Source of the DNA: Hallerella sp963660435
GTDB lineage: Bacteria > Fibrobacterota > Fibrobacteria > Fibrobacterales > Fibrobacteraceae
Direction of reading: 5' to 3'
DNA: 64,000 nucleotides
Assembly (NCBI GenBank): GCA_963660435.1
Contig: CAVKYI010000003.1
Location: 1-64,000 of the forward strand
The translations under genes and the position numbers were made by a program. This document shows, in pieces, positions 9,755 through 18,440 of the stretch. The notes under the pieces were generated by a model. It ran no database searches and was not told the origin of the DNA. It worked only from the letters and a program-made list of their open reading frames with translations. Every line of letters starts with the position of its first letter. Position 1 is the stretch's first letter.

Positions 9755-11467
9755 TTAGAAGGTCTTTGTCATATTGCAGAAGAAGCGCGTACGGTCATCG
9801 CCCCCATTGGGAACCTGGACCAGTTCCTTTCCGATTGCGTGCAAAATCGTCGCGGAAAGCGAAAGTCCGACATGGGGAAATCTTTGTACAAACGAAGCGT
9901 TCCAATACCACGAACCTTTGACGACAAGAGGGTCCTCGGTTCTCAGGTTCCAGCGCGCATCCGAACGATATGTCCATGCATGCTGGATTTCAAAGCGTTC
10001 CCACAAGTTCCAGGACGCGGAAATCGAAAGCCAGTTCTCGACAGGATTGACTTCGAAGCGCTCCTCTTCTCCGTCGATGCGTTCGAATCCTGCCCGAGCA
10101 AGAAGCGAGAACATTTCTTCGTAGTAGAATGCAGCATGGGCTTCTCCTGCAAGCCCTCTGATCCAAGAATCGATACGTTCGACATTTCCCGTGCGATAGG
10201 ATACTTCCCGTTTTCCGACCTTTTGAACGATATGTTCCTTTACTTCAAAGGTCTCGGCACCTTTTTCGAACCATCCGGCAAAATTCATTCCCAATCCGAA
10301 AAAACGGGAGCGGTTCTGGACATCCAGGAAAATACGGTGCAGTTGCATCCAACCGTCCGCTTTCAGGGAAATCGTGTCCGAGCCAAAATATTCAAAGTCG
10401 TCTCCTAGTGGATTCAAGGCCGAAGCGAAGTGATTCTTGAATCCGATTCGGGTCATGATGCCTGTAACTTTCGGAAGCGTCAGTTCGACACTGTCCTTGC
10501 TTGCGAAATCCCGTCCGCTCGTTCCGATAAATCCTGCAAGCTGCAAGCGTTCTGTCGGTCGTATGGCATATTCCAGAAAAGGAAAGACGACATAGTCATC
10601 CTTGACCCCGAACGGGACGAACGCACTGTCATCGACAACCCGGAACGCGACTCCGAGCGAAATGTCCCATAGGTTTCTGTGCAAGGAAAGCGAGTCACCG
10701 CCAAGCCTCGCCGAACCGTTCCATTCTTTTCGATTTCCGACGGCTTCTTTTGCGGAAAGCGTGTATTCCGCATTTTCGTAGGCAATCGAAGCGTGAAAGT
10801 ATCTTGAATCAAGGCGTGATTCGACGCGAGGCTTGTATTCGATGGGAATCCAGCGGTTGCTTTCTCCGTAAACCCAGACATATTCGTGTCCGGCGAGAAG
10901 GGAAACGTCAAAAGCGCTTGCTTCGAACCCTAGTCCCGCGTAAGCCGTACTGGTAAACGGAAGATTCTCTCCGAAAATGGAAAATTCGTCCGTCTTCACC
11001 ATGTCCCGTCGGATTTTTCGAAGATTGTTCGAATAATGGTCGATTTGAAAATAACGCGCGGTCGCCCAGATTCCGCTGTAGGATTTGGAACGGAAACCGC
11101 CTTCGAGCATCGGCGTGCGATTTTCCGAATGGGAAAGAACGCCACCGCGCAACGGATCCTGGTACATCAGGTCGCCGATTTCGTTCCCGACCGAAAGCCA
11201 TACGGAGGGAGAAAAAGGCGTCCACGAAGGCGTTCCGGAAAGCCGGTTTACGAAAATCCGGTTTCGAAGCTTTAGAGGCGTCCACTCCTCGCTTTCGGAA
11301 TGGATGCCGCCCATTTGGGAATTACGGTCGAAGACATACGTCGGGGATGCCGTCAAGAATGTCCCGTCGTTTCGGGTGTCTTGCATGCCTTCCGTTTCCG
11401 GAGCGATTTCCGCGAAAGTTCCTTGGCCAAGGAAGAAAAAGACCGCGATTAAGGATTTCGTTCGCAT
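9755..11467 (-). CDS. Outer-membrane beta-barrel protein, unknown function
   Basis: This 570-residue protein has a signal peptide ('MRTKSLIAVFFFLGQGTFAE', cleaved after FA). Long stretches alternate polar and aromatic residues, and the C-terminus is 'NMTKTF'. A terminal Phe is the usual outer-membrane insertion signal. I see no recognisable family motif; size and pattern suggest a barrel of 20 or more strands. The ATG at 11467 is preferred to one 5 codons upstream because GAGGAAC lies just before it. It is downstream of a smaller barrel gene (11483-12043) in the same direction, 15 bases apart, so they form an operon. Confidence 0.75.
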   Translation of the reverse strand: MRTKSLIAVFFFLGQGTFAEIAPETEGMQDTRNDGTFLTASPTYVFDRNSQMGGIHSESEEWTPLKLRNRIFVNRLSGTPSWTPFSPSVWLSVGNEIGDLMYQDPLRGGVLSHSENRTPMLEGGFRSKSYSGIWATARYFQIDHYSNNLRKIRRDMVKTDEFSIFGENLPFTSTAYAGLGFEASAFDVSLLAGHEYVWVYGESNRWIPIEYKPRVESRLDSRYFHASIAYENAEYTLSAKEAVGNRKEWNGSARLGGDSLSLHRNLWDISLGVAFRVVDDSAFVPFGVKDDYVVFPFLEYAIRPTERLQLAGFIGTSGRDFASKDSVELTLPKVTGIMTRIGFKNHFASALNPLGDDFEYFGSDTISLKADGWMQLHRIFLDVQNRSRFFGLGMNFAGWFEKGAETFEVKEHIVQKVGKREVSYRTGNVERIDSWIRGLAGEAHAAFYYEEMFSLLARAGFERIDGEEERFEVNPVENWLSISASWNLWERFEIQHAWTYRSDARWNLRTEDPLVVKGSWYWNASFVQRFPHVGLSLSATILHAIGKELVQVPNGGDDRTRFFCNMTKTF

Positions 11468-11482
11468 TTTCAGTTCCTCCAC

Positions 11483-12043
11483 CTACCAGAGTTTTCGTTG
11501 CAGATAAAATCCAAACCATGCCGTCTGCGATTTTTCCGGTTCTGTCCACAGGGCTTCGTAGTAAAATCTTGCCCCCATGCGCCAGTTTTCAAGAATCAGA
11601 ATCGGAAGAACGATCCGCCCGTAAAATCCAAATTCCGTTTCGTTGTCGGCAAGCGTAGAACGCGAAACGTCGCCATCGTCATCCGCCCGCATCCAGATGC
11701 AGCTGAATCCAGCTCCGAGAGCGATGGGCTTTGCAATCGGCAAGGGATAGTCTAGTCCGATTCTTCCGTTCGCCTGGTGGATTCCCGGATACGCGATGTC
11801 GCCTTTTGTCGGCAGATAGGAATATCCAAACTGGACAACGCCTAGAAACTTTTCGAAATAGCGGTAGTTAAATTCCAGTAGTCCATAATATGTGTTGTCT
11901 AGTGCGTCCTGTACATCATCGAGAAAGTAGAGCGCGCCGCCTTCGATTCCTATCGATGCGTGGGAAAACTCCGTTTCCGACAGGTCCGGTCTTGCAAACA
12001 GGAATGTTGCGCACAAGCTAATTAAACAGAGTGCTTTCTTCAT
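11483..12043 (-). CDS. Small outer-membrane beta-barrel protein
   Basis: This 186-residue protein has a signal peptide ('MKKALCLISLCATFLFA' followed by RPD). About eight amphipathic beta-strands and the C-terminal 'YLQRKLW', whose aromatic end suits outer-membrane assembly, are visible. Family not recognised. The ATG overlaps the last codons of rsmB by 4 bases, so it is translationally coupled to a core RNA-methyltransferase gene. That is an odd functional pairing, and the operon probably runs fmt-rsmB-this gene-large barrel. Confidence 0.75.
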   Translation of the reverse strand: MKKALCLISLCATFLFARPDLSETEFSHASIGIEGGALYFLDDVQDALDNTYYGLLEFNYRYFEKFLGVVQFGYSYLPTKGDIAYPGIHQANGRIGLDYPLPIAKPIALGAGFSCIWMRADDDGDVSRSTLADNETEFGFYGRIVLPILILENWRMGARFYYEALWTEPEKSQTAWFGFYLQRKLW

Positions 12044-13293
12044 TTTACTCTCCGAAGAGCGATCGCAAAGAAACGATCCATTCCGAGCGGATTTTTCCCG
12101 ATTCGCATCGGATCGCCGGCTTTTTCGTAATCCGCGTGCGCAGTAAGGAATTTTTCGATGACATGATCCGTTTCGTCCCGATCCGGGCTACAAGTCGCAT
12201 ACACGAGAATTCCTCCAGCCTTCAAGGCGCGGGCTGCCTGTTCGAGAATCCGAAGCTGGAGACAAGGCAAAGTCTTGAAGTCTTCTGGAGAAAGGCGATA
12301 TTTCGCTTCGGGACGGCGCGAAAAGACTCCCAGGTTCGAGCAGGGAACATCCAGGAGAATGCGGTCAAACTTTTTGTCGAAATTCGAAGCGAGGATGTCC
12401 AAGGCTTGCGACTGGACATTCTGCAATTCCAGGCGATCGCGCAAATCGTTCATTGCGCGCAAGCGTTCCTCCGATACGTCCGAGGCGAGGATTTTTGCCG
12501 AAGGGAACATCTCCGCGACAAGAGCCGTCTTTCCGCCGGGAGCCGCACAGGCATCCCACACAAATGAATCTTTCTGCACGTCGAGCAACTTGACGACTTC
12601 GTATGCTGCCGGATTTTGAACCGAGAAAAATCCCTTGGCGAAAAGTTCGCTCTTTAAAAGTTCGCCTAGATGAACTTCGCCTGGGCGATCGAGAACTTCC
12701 AGGTAGCGGTTTTCGAAAATTCGTCCCGAAAGATTCAATTTCGCCTTCAGATTTTCCGCGGAAATCTTGCCCGTGTTTACGCGAATCCACTGGCTCGGCC
12801 TTTGGACGCTTTCTTTGGCGATTTCCGCCGTGACATCCTTTCCGTAAAAGTCCAGAAGACGTCGCGCGAGCCATTCCGGAATGGAATATTCTAGGCTGAT
12901 TCTCCGTACATTCTGGGCGGGAAGTTCGGGCAAGCCTTCGCGTTCGAGCCTTCGCAAGATGCCGTTTACAAACTTGACCGCTCCTTCTCCCAGTCCTGTT
13001 CGGCGAACGAGTTCCGCGCTGGTATTGACCGCGGCGCTTTGCGGGACTCTTTCCAAAAAGAACAGCTGGTAGATTCCTAGTTCCAGGGCGCATTGCGCTT
13101 CGATCCTTGGCATCCGCTGCGCGCATTTCTTGATTGCGTACAAAAGAAGCAAATGCCTGCGGCATACGCCGAGTGCAAGTTCCTTCGCAAATGGCGACAG
13201 CGAATGGTCGCGAATAAGCGTTCCCTTTTTCTGCCAATCGAGAACGGCTTGGTAAGCGGAAAGGCGTTCCTTTAGGCAATCGTCTTGAAGCAC
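12040..13293 (-). CDS. rsmB: 16S rRNA (cytosine-967-C5)-methyltransferase RsmB
   Basis: RsmB methylates C967 of 16S rRNA using SAM. The 417-residue protein has the N-terminal NusB-like helical domain (residues 1-130) and the Rossmann methyltransferase domain: 'DACAAPGGKT' near residue 245, 'DVPCSNLGVFSRRPEAK' with the release cysteine near 320, and 'VYATCS' with the catalytic cysteine near 373. It overlaps fmt upstream by 22 bases, as expected for the common fmt-rsmB operon, and overlaps the small barrel gene downstream by 4 bases. Confidence 0.95.
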   Translation of the reverse strand: MLQDDCLKERLSAYQAVLDWQKKGTLIRDHSLSPFAKELALGVCRRHLLLLYAIKKCAQRMPRIEAQCALELGIYQLFFLERVPQSAAVNTSAELVRRTGLGEGAVKFVNGILRRLEREGLPELPAQNVRRISLEYSIPEWLARRLLDFYGKDVTAEIAKESVQRPSQWIRVNTGKISAENLKAKLNLSGRIFENRYLEVLDRPGEVHLGELLKSELFAKGFFSVQNPAAYEVVKLLDVQKDSFVWDACAAPGGKTALVAEMFPSAKILASDVSEERLRAMNDLRDRLELQNVQSQALDILASNFDKKFDRILLDVPCSNLGVFSRRPEAKYRLSPEDFKTLPCLQLRILEQAARALKAGGILVYATCSPDRDETDHVIEKFLTAHADYEKAGDPMRIGKNPLGMDRFFAIALRRVK

Positions 13294-14207
13294 AGCGCAT
13301 CCTTTTTCTGAATTCCGCGCAGAAAGTCCGCTACGGACATGGCACGTTTTCCTTCCAGCTGGATTTCAAGGATTTCCAGTTCGCCTTTTCCTGTCCCGAC
13401 AAAAAGCTTTTCGCCGAGGACTTTTCCTTCTCCCGGAGAAATTCTCAGCTTGCGCTCGACAGGATTTGTTTTCCGAAAATAGGCGACCTTGCCGTTGAAC
13501 GAGCAAAAGCCTCCGGGCCACGGACAAAAGGCTCGTATTCGGTTGTGAATTTCCAGCGCGGACTTTGAAAAATCGATTTTTCCGTCTTCTTTCCGGAGCT
13601 TCGGAGCGGGAGACGCCTTTTCGTGTTCCTGTGCCGCCAGTTCCTGCAATTCGCCGCTTTCGATTCGGTCAAGTGCCGAGTCAAGCGCTTCGCATCCCGG
13701 CCCGATCATCTTTTCGAGAACGGAACTTGCCGTATCCTGCAAATCGATAGGAATGGTTCGCTGTTCGAGAAGCGGACCATGGTCCATTTTTTCGTCCAGG
13801 AGAAAGACGCTCACTCCTGTCGAAGTCTCTCCATTTGCGATTGCCCACTGAACGGGAGCCGCACCGCGATATCTGGGAAGTAGGCTGCCGTGAACGTTTA
13901 CCGCGCCAAGCCGAGAAGCGGCGAGAACGGCTTTGGGCAAGATGGAAAACGCGACAATGACAAACAGGTCCGCATTCCACTTTTTCAGTTCTTCGGCAAA
14001 GGACACGTCCTTGACCGAAGCGGGCTGGAGAACGGGAAGTCCAAATTCAAGAGCCTTTGACTTGACCGGGGGAGGCGTCAAAATGCGCCCGCGTCCTACC
14101 GGGCGATCGGGCTGCGTGACAACGGCAAGAACCTGGTGCTTTCCAGAATGGAGATGTTCCAAAAAATGTGCCGCAAATTCCGGCGTTCCCATAAAGATGA
14201 TTTTCAT
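13272..14207 (-). CDS. fmt: Methionyl-tRNA formyltransferase
   Basis: Fmt transfers a formyl group from 10-formyl-THF to initiator Met-tRNA. The 311-residue protein starts with 'MKIIFMGTPEFA' and has the catalytic block 'VNVHGSLLPRYRGAAPVQWAI' region at residues 103-123 (Asn, His and the SLLPRYRGAAP loop). The C-terminal OB-like tRNA-binding domain begins at about 205. Length is normal. It precedes and overlaps rsmB. A terminator for the upstream porin gene lies just before its start, so fmt needs its own promoter or read-through. Confidence 0.96.
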   Translation of the reverse strand: MKIIFMGTPEFAAHFLEHLHSGKHQVLAVVTQPDRPVGRGRILTPPPVKSKALEFGLPVLQPASVKDVSFAEELKKWNADLFVIVAFSILPKAVLAASRLGAVNVHGSLLPRYRGAAPVQWAIANGETSTGVSVFLLDEKMDHGPLLEQRTIPIDLQDTASSVLEKMIGPGCEALDSALDRIESGELQELAAQEHEKASPAPKLRKEDGKIDFSKSALEIHNRIRAFCPWPGGFCSFNGKVAYFRKTNPVERKLRISPGEGKVLGEKLFVGTGKGELEILEIQLEGKRAMSVADFLRGIQKKDALCFKTIA

Positions 14208-14213
14208 GAAAGG

Positions 14214-14257
14214 AAAAATAAAAAAAGACCGCCTTGCCTATTTGGCAAGACGGTCTT
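14214..14257 (-). terminator. Rho-independent terminator of the porin-like gene
   Basis: On the minus strand the stem AAGACCG-N-CTTGCC pairs with GGCAAG-N-CGGTCTT (14225-14257) and runs into TTTTTTTATTTTTCC. It lies 15 bases beyond the porin-like stop codon and directly before fmt. Confidence 0.85.
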
Positions 14258-14271
14258 TGACGGGAAGCATT

Positions 14272-15393
14272 CTAGAACGTGAAACCTGCGTAGGCTCCGG
14301 CTCCGAAATAGACATCGTCCGAATCGCCGTAGTCATCCCCGAGCGGGATACATGCGCGGACATAGCCTTCTAGCGAAAGATTTCCTGTCGGAGAGAAATA
14401 CGCTTTGGGACCGACAAACACCTGTGCCAAGTCGGCATCGTCGTCAAGCGTCATCGTGTGGTATTCGCCCTGGATGCCGAGCGAAAGATTTTCCGCCAAG
14501 CCAAACATCGGTTCGACATAGGCGAACATGTATTCCGGGGCATCGACGCTTGTCGGGTTCTCGTCGTCAAGAATGGCGTAGTAAGCCGTTCCCTTCACCG
14601 TTAATTTTCCGATGCTTATTTCCGGTTCCACGGCAAAGGCGTGGCTTGTCTTGGGAGAATCTTCCGAAAGCGCGTCGGAATACAGCCCATAGACGACCTG
14701 GACGTTTGCCAACTTGCCAAACACTAGATTCGCCGTGATGCCGGCTCGCAGGCTATTGCCGTTTTCTACCTGATAGCTTTTGTAGTTCACGTAGGGGCGA
14801 ATGAGGTTTTCGCCGAGCGAAATGTCATAGGCTGCATGGACCGCGTAAGTTGTACATCCTGCATCGGAAGCCTCGCAATCGTCATCGTCCGTGCCGAATC
14901 CAAGTCCAAGGGTGAGACCGTAAGCGTCCAGTTCGAATCCGCGGATGTTCCTTTCCATCATGCCTGCCGCGGCGTCGCCAGGGTCGTCATAGTCGTAATA
15001 GCGGAAAGCGCCTTCCGAGTAGGTGAAGTCTCCCGCCTTGATGGCGATGTTGTCGTTCAGCTGGTATTGGATAAAGGCTCCATCGTAGGCGAATCCCGGC
15101 GCGGTCTCGTCTCCGTCTGCCGAAATCGCGGCTTCCGCCGACCACTTATCGTTGAACTTTACCTGGAAAAGCAGATCGAATGTCGAAGAATAGTCGTGGA
15201 ACCACTTGTTGTCCTGGGCGTTGTTATCGGTTTCGCTTCGCGGATCGACCTGCTTGTAATGCGTATTCGCTTCGAACTCGACGGAACCCGAAACGTTAAA
15301 AGTCGGTCCTTCGCTCTTTGCTTCCGAGCTCTGCGCAAACAGGAAGGAAGAAACGACCAGCGGTGTGGAAAGTAGAAGGATTTTGTTCGTCAT
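14272..15393 (-). CDS. Porin-like outer-membrane protein
   Basis: This 373-residue protein has a signal peptide (cleaved after FLFA-QS). It is acidic and strand-rich (many Asp-Asp turns such as 'GTDDDDCEASDAGC'), and its C-terminus 'AGAYAGFTF' ends in Phe, as barrels do. It resembles the general porin-type proteins of Fibrobacter by composition; the substrate is unknown. Its 5' region carries a consensus sigma-54 promoter (15433-15447), with a start point about 25 bases before the ATG and AAGGA as ribosome site. It is therefore probably regulated by an enhancer-binding activator, perhaps the NifA-type protein at 50430-51959. Confidence 0.8.
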   Translation of the reverse strand: MTNKILLLSTPLVVSSFLFAQSSEAKSEGPTFNVSGSVEFEANTHYKQVDPRSETDNNAQDNKWFHDYSSTFDLLFQVKFNDKWSAEAAISADGDETAPGFAYDGAFIQYQLNDNIAIKAGDFTYSEGAFRYYDYDDPGDAAAGMMERNIRGFELDAYGLTLGLGFGTDDDDCEASDAGCTTYAVHAAYDISLGENLIRPYVNYKSYQVENGNSLRAGITANLVFGKLANVQVVYGLYSDALSEDSPKTSHAFAVEPEISIGKLTVKGTAYYAILDDENPTSVDAPEYMFAYVEPMFGLAENLSLGIQGEYHTMTLDDDADLAQVFVGPKAYFSPTGNLSLEGYVRACIPLGDDYGDSDDVYFGAGAYAGFTF

Positions 15394-15432
15394 GGTGTAT
15401 CCTTGGTTGAGGTTTCCTTCGCCTCATGCCTC

Positions 15433-15447
15433 GCAAAAGCCGTGCCA
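15433..15447 (-). promoter_or_regulatory. Sigma-54 (-24/-12) promoter of the porin-like gene
   Basis: The minus strand reads TGGCACG-GCTT-TTGC, an exact match to the core sigma-54 consensus TGGCACG-N4-TTGC. It is 40 bases upstream of the porin-like start codon. I could not identify an activator-binding site upstream. Confidence 0.8.
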
Positions 15448-15553
15448 TTTTTGATTTTTCCCCTAAAAACCGTTTTTTCGAGAAGTCGAAGCGTTTACTC
15501 CATCGATTCAAGACAAAAAAGTTTCCTGAAAATACAAAAAAGTCTCGATTCGT

Positions 15554-16795
15554 TTACCCAAGGAATGTCCGCATGGCGCCTCGCATCCATTCGTGGTCCT
15601 TTACCGAAGCCATTTCGCGGATGCTGTGCATCGAAAGAATCGCTTCTCCCAAATCGACTGTCGGAATGCCGAGAGAGGCTGAAAGTCTGGGACCGACGGT
15701 GCTTCCGCACGGCATGTCGTTTCGACTGGCAAAAACTTGAAGCGGAATTTTCTGCGATTCGCACAGATTTTTCAAATACGCGTTCGAAACTGCTTCGCTC
15801 GCATAGCGTTTTTTCGCATTGGTCTTCAAGACGATTCCGCGACCGAGAAGTGGCGAATGGTTCGGTTCCATTTTTTCCGTATTGGACGGGTGAGTCGCAT
15901 GGGCGACATCGAGCGAGAACAGAATGGAATCGGAAAGACGTCCGAACATTTCTCCTCGATTCATTTGTACGGATTCCGCAATTCGGGAAAGCATTGCCTC
16001 GGAAAAATTTCCCGCGGCACCGTCACGCGTTTCCGAACCGATTTCCTCGCTGTTGAAGAAGAATGCTCCACGGAGATCTTCCGCGTCTGACGAAGATTCC
16101 GTGATCCCGCAAAGAATCGCTTCGCAAGAGAGCAGGTTGTCCAAGCGTCCTGAATAGATCCATTCGCGAGAAAATCCGCCGAGCGAAGCCTTTTGCGCAT
16201 CGAAGAACTGCATTTCGAAATCGACAACCTTCGCCCCGACTTCTTCTTCTAGACAGGAAATGAATGTTCGCGATTCGTCCGAAGAAAAACAGGCGTCGAG
16301 CTGGGTCTGGGGATTCACTCGGAATCCTTCCTCGTTTACGTTTCGGTTCAAGTGTATCGCAAGCTCCGGAATGTGGCACAGTGCCTTCATCCGGACAGGC
16401 TTCTCCTCTAGGCGATTTCCGTTCTGCGTTACCGCGATTCCCGCGATTCCCAAGTCCCGATCAAACCAGGTATTGAGCAAGGCGCCTCCATAGACTTCCG
16501 GATGAAGCAAGTGAATGCCTGCGATTTGCCTATCCGGGTTAGGAGTGATTTTCAGCGCGGGAAAATCCGTGTGGGCGGAAACGAGCCGAAATCGCGTTTT
16601 TTCTGTCCATCGGGTGGGCATCCGAAAAGCAAAGAGTGCCGCACCGCGTTTTGCAAAGTACGACTTCCCATTTTGCAGGTCCCAGGACTCCGTTTCTTTC
16701 AATTCGACGAATTTCGCCTCCAACAGCCTTTGCGAAATGCTTGCCGCTGCATGCCATGGCGTCACGGCGTCATCCAAAAATTGCAACAGTTCCAT
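15554..16795 (-). CDS. apeB: M18-family aminopeptidase
   Basis: This probable dinuclear zinc aminopeptidase, preferring acidic or other N-terminal residues, has 413 residues. Metal-ligand motifs are visible: 'VSAHTDFPAL' near residue 73 (His, Asp), 'SGRLDNLLS' near 218, 'FFFNSEEIGS' near 250 (catalytic and metal Glu), 'DVAHATHP' near 303, and 'EAILSMHSIRE' near the end (His). There is no signal peptide, so it is cytoplasmic. Length is close to the usual 420-430. It is divergent from birA across a 104-base gap. The symbol follows bacterial M18 members. Confidence 0.9.
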   Translation of the reverse strand: MELLQFLDDAVTPWHAAASISQRLLEAKFVELKETESWDLQNGKSYFAKRGAALFAFRMPTRWTEKTRFRLVSAHTDFPALKITPNPDRQIAGIHLLHPEVYGGALLNTWFDRDLGIAGIAVTQNGNRLEEKPVRMKALCHIPELAIHLNRNVNEEGFRVNPQTQLDACFSSDESRTFISCLEEEVGAKVVDFEMQFFDAQKASLGGFSREWIYSGRLDNLLSCEAILCGITESSSDAEDLRGAFFFNSEEIGSETRDGAAGNFSEAMLSRIAESVQMNRGEMFGRLSDSILFSLDVAHATHPSNTEKMEPNHSPLLGRGIVLKTNAKKRYASEAVSNAYLKNLCESQKIPLQVFASRNDMPCGSTVGPRLSASLGIPTVDLGEAILSMHSIREMASVKDHEWMRGAMRTFLG

Positions 16796-16899
16796 GTCGA
16801 TTCCTTTTCAAGCGTGAAATTCCTGAATCCTTGACCTTTGTGACGGGAAAAATCCTATCCGTTCCGGCCTCTCCCTGAAATTAAAATTATTATTGTCGC

Positions 16900-17682
16900 A
16901 TGGATGAGTTTTTTTCTGCGGAACGCCCCTTCGAATCCTGGAAAATCTACGGATTTAACGGAAAGGAGGCGAGGCTTTTTCCCCAGCTGGAAAGCACGCA
17001 CCGCTATAGCAAGGAAAATCTGCAAGATCTGGAAGCGGGCGATGTCGTTGTCTCAGACTCGCAGTCGAGCGGCCGCGGCAGGCATAACCGGACATGGCTT
17101 TCTCCCAAGGGGAAAAATCTCTACTTCAACATTCTCTATCCGCTCAAAGGATTTGCGCCCAGGGAATATCCCCAGCTGATGCAAATCAGCGCCATCGCCA
17201 TTGCGCAGGTCCTTCGAACAATCGGTGTCGATGCGAGCGTCAAGTGGCCAAATGACATCCTTTGCGAAAAGAAAAAGCTCTGCGGAATGATTTCGGAAAT
17301 TCTGGATAGAAGCGGAGAAAAACTGCTCACGTTGGGCGTTGGAATCGATGTCAATGCCGACGTGGAAGACTTGAAAGAGATAGACCGTCCCGTCACCAGC
17401 CTAAAGATTCTTCTATCGCGCTCCGTCAATCGCGAAATTCTCTTGCAGACGATTATCGACAAGCTTCGGCAGTCTGTAGAACTCGCCCAGGCAAAAGGCG
17501 TTTTGCCCTGGATCGACGAGTGGCGAAAAATGGATCGGTTCATTGGAAACCCGGGAAGAATCGTCGAAGGATCCGAGACAATCGAAGGGACAATCCTTGA
17601 CATCAACGATGACGGCAGCCTGTTATTTTGTACAATATCCGGACAGATTGTCACGCGGCACACGGGCGATCTGGAAATTTGA
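16900..17682 (+). CDS. birA: Biotin-[acetyl-CoA-carboxylase] ligase, short form
   Basis: BirA activates biotin with ATP and attaches it to a carboxyl-carrier lysine. The 260-residue protein has the biotin-ligase core 'SSGRGRHNRTW' at about residues 55-65, 'WPNDI' near 115, 'KLCGMISE' near 125 and 'GVGIDVN' near 147, plus a small C-terminal SH3-like domain. No N-terminal DNA-binding domain is present, so this is the monofunctional type without repressor activity. Its stop is 5 bases from the 3' end of the convergent restriction endonuclease gene, the edge of an AT-rich insertion. Confidence 0.94.
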   Translation: MDEFFSAERPFESWKIYGFNGKEARLFPQLESTHRYSKENLQDLEAGDVVVSDSQSSGRGRHNRTWLSPKGKNLYFNILYPLKGFAPREYPQLMQISAIAIAQVLRTIGVDASVKWPNDILCEKKKLCGMISEILDRSGEKLLTLGVGIDVNADVEDLKEIDRPVTSLKILLSRSVNREILLQTIIDKLRQSVELAQAKGVLPWIDEWRKMDRFIGNPGRIVEGSETIEGTILDINDDGSLLFCTISGQIVTRHTGDLEI

Positions 17683-17687
17683 AAAGC

Positions 17688-18440
17688 TCATCTTGCTAAA
17701 ATTGTGTGACAGATTTTGTCAATAAATTTTTCGTAGTCGTTAAAGATAATCGTTGATTCTTGGAGGCTTCTAAGTGTTTGATACGGTGTTGAAGTTTCCT
17801 TTACATTTAACGATTCTAGCGTAGAATAAACGCGAATGTAATCCTTTTTCGAAGATATGCACTGATCCGTATCGGGAATATGTACTACATATAAAAGAGT
17901 CTTGTTCGGTGTATGGAAATAATTATCGGGATTGTCGCGGGCAAGAATCTCGTATTTGTGCGTGTTGGTGCTTGAAAAGTTCTCCCATTTTTTTATGCAA
18001 CCTTTTTCATCATAGTGAGGTATTTTATCCGGGATGATAAATATCTGAAAATAGGGAATCCCTTGACAGCGTATATTCGCTGTTTCTCCTAGCATGTTTT
18101 CAAAATAGTTGTTTGAATTTTGTAAATAATTTTGCATCACGAATTTAACGGCAATTCCCGCAACGGTGACGTTTCTAGATTTATCAATGATTGTGATGTC
18201 AACGTTCTTGTTAATATAACGACCTAATATATCTATTTCTTTTCCTTCACGAAATCCTAAGGATGCTACATCAAAACGACTAGAGATTTTCGAAAAACCT
18301 GATAGGCGTTTGAGTTTCTCAAAAATATCCGAGGCGATTGCTCCATGCAAAACTTTTAGTTTCTCATTGCTGCGAGAACCGGTTTCAAGAAACTTCTTGA
18401 AAGAACTCGAAATTGCGTCTAGAAATTTATCATTATTCAT
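17688..18440 (-). CDS. Putative type II restriction endonuclease
   Basis: This 250-residue protein is encoded directly downstream of an N6-adenine methyltransferase, overlapping it by 4 bases (ATGA), which is the main evidence for its role. In the sequence, 'KEIDILGRYINKNVDITII' followed by 'AGIAVKFVMQNY' could supply the acidic residues and lysine of a PD-(D/E)XK core at residues 65-100. Target sequence unknown. Codon use is clearly AT-rich relative to birA and ubiA on either side, so the pair was probably acquired horizontally. Confidence 0.65.
   Translation of the reverse strand: MNNDKFLDAISSSFKKFLETGSRSNEKLKVLHGAIASDIFEKLKRLSGFSKISSRFDVASLGFREGKEIDILGRYINKNVDITIIDKSRNVTVAGIAVKFVMQNYLQNSNNYFENMLGETANIRCQGIPYFQIFIIPDKIPHYDEKGCIKKWENFSSTNTHKYEILARDNPDNYFHTPNKTLLYVVHIPDTDQCISSKKDYIRVYSTLESLNVKETSTPYQTLRSLQESTIIFNDYEKFIDKICHTILAR

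Noticed and set aside
17705..17722. Third copy of the TTTGACA-N5-TGTCAAA operator (TGACA-N5-TGTCA in the nuclease gene end)
   Set aside because: Only 5-bp arms, inside coding sequence, and no neighbouring copy; it may be chance.
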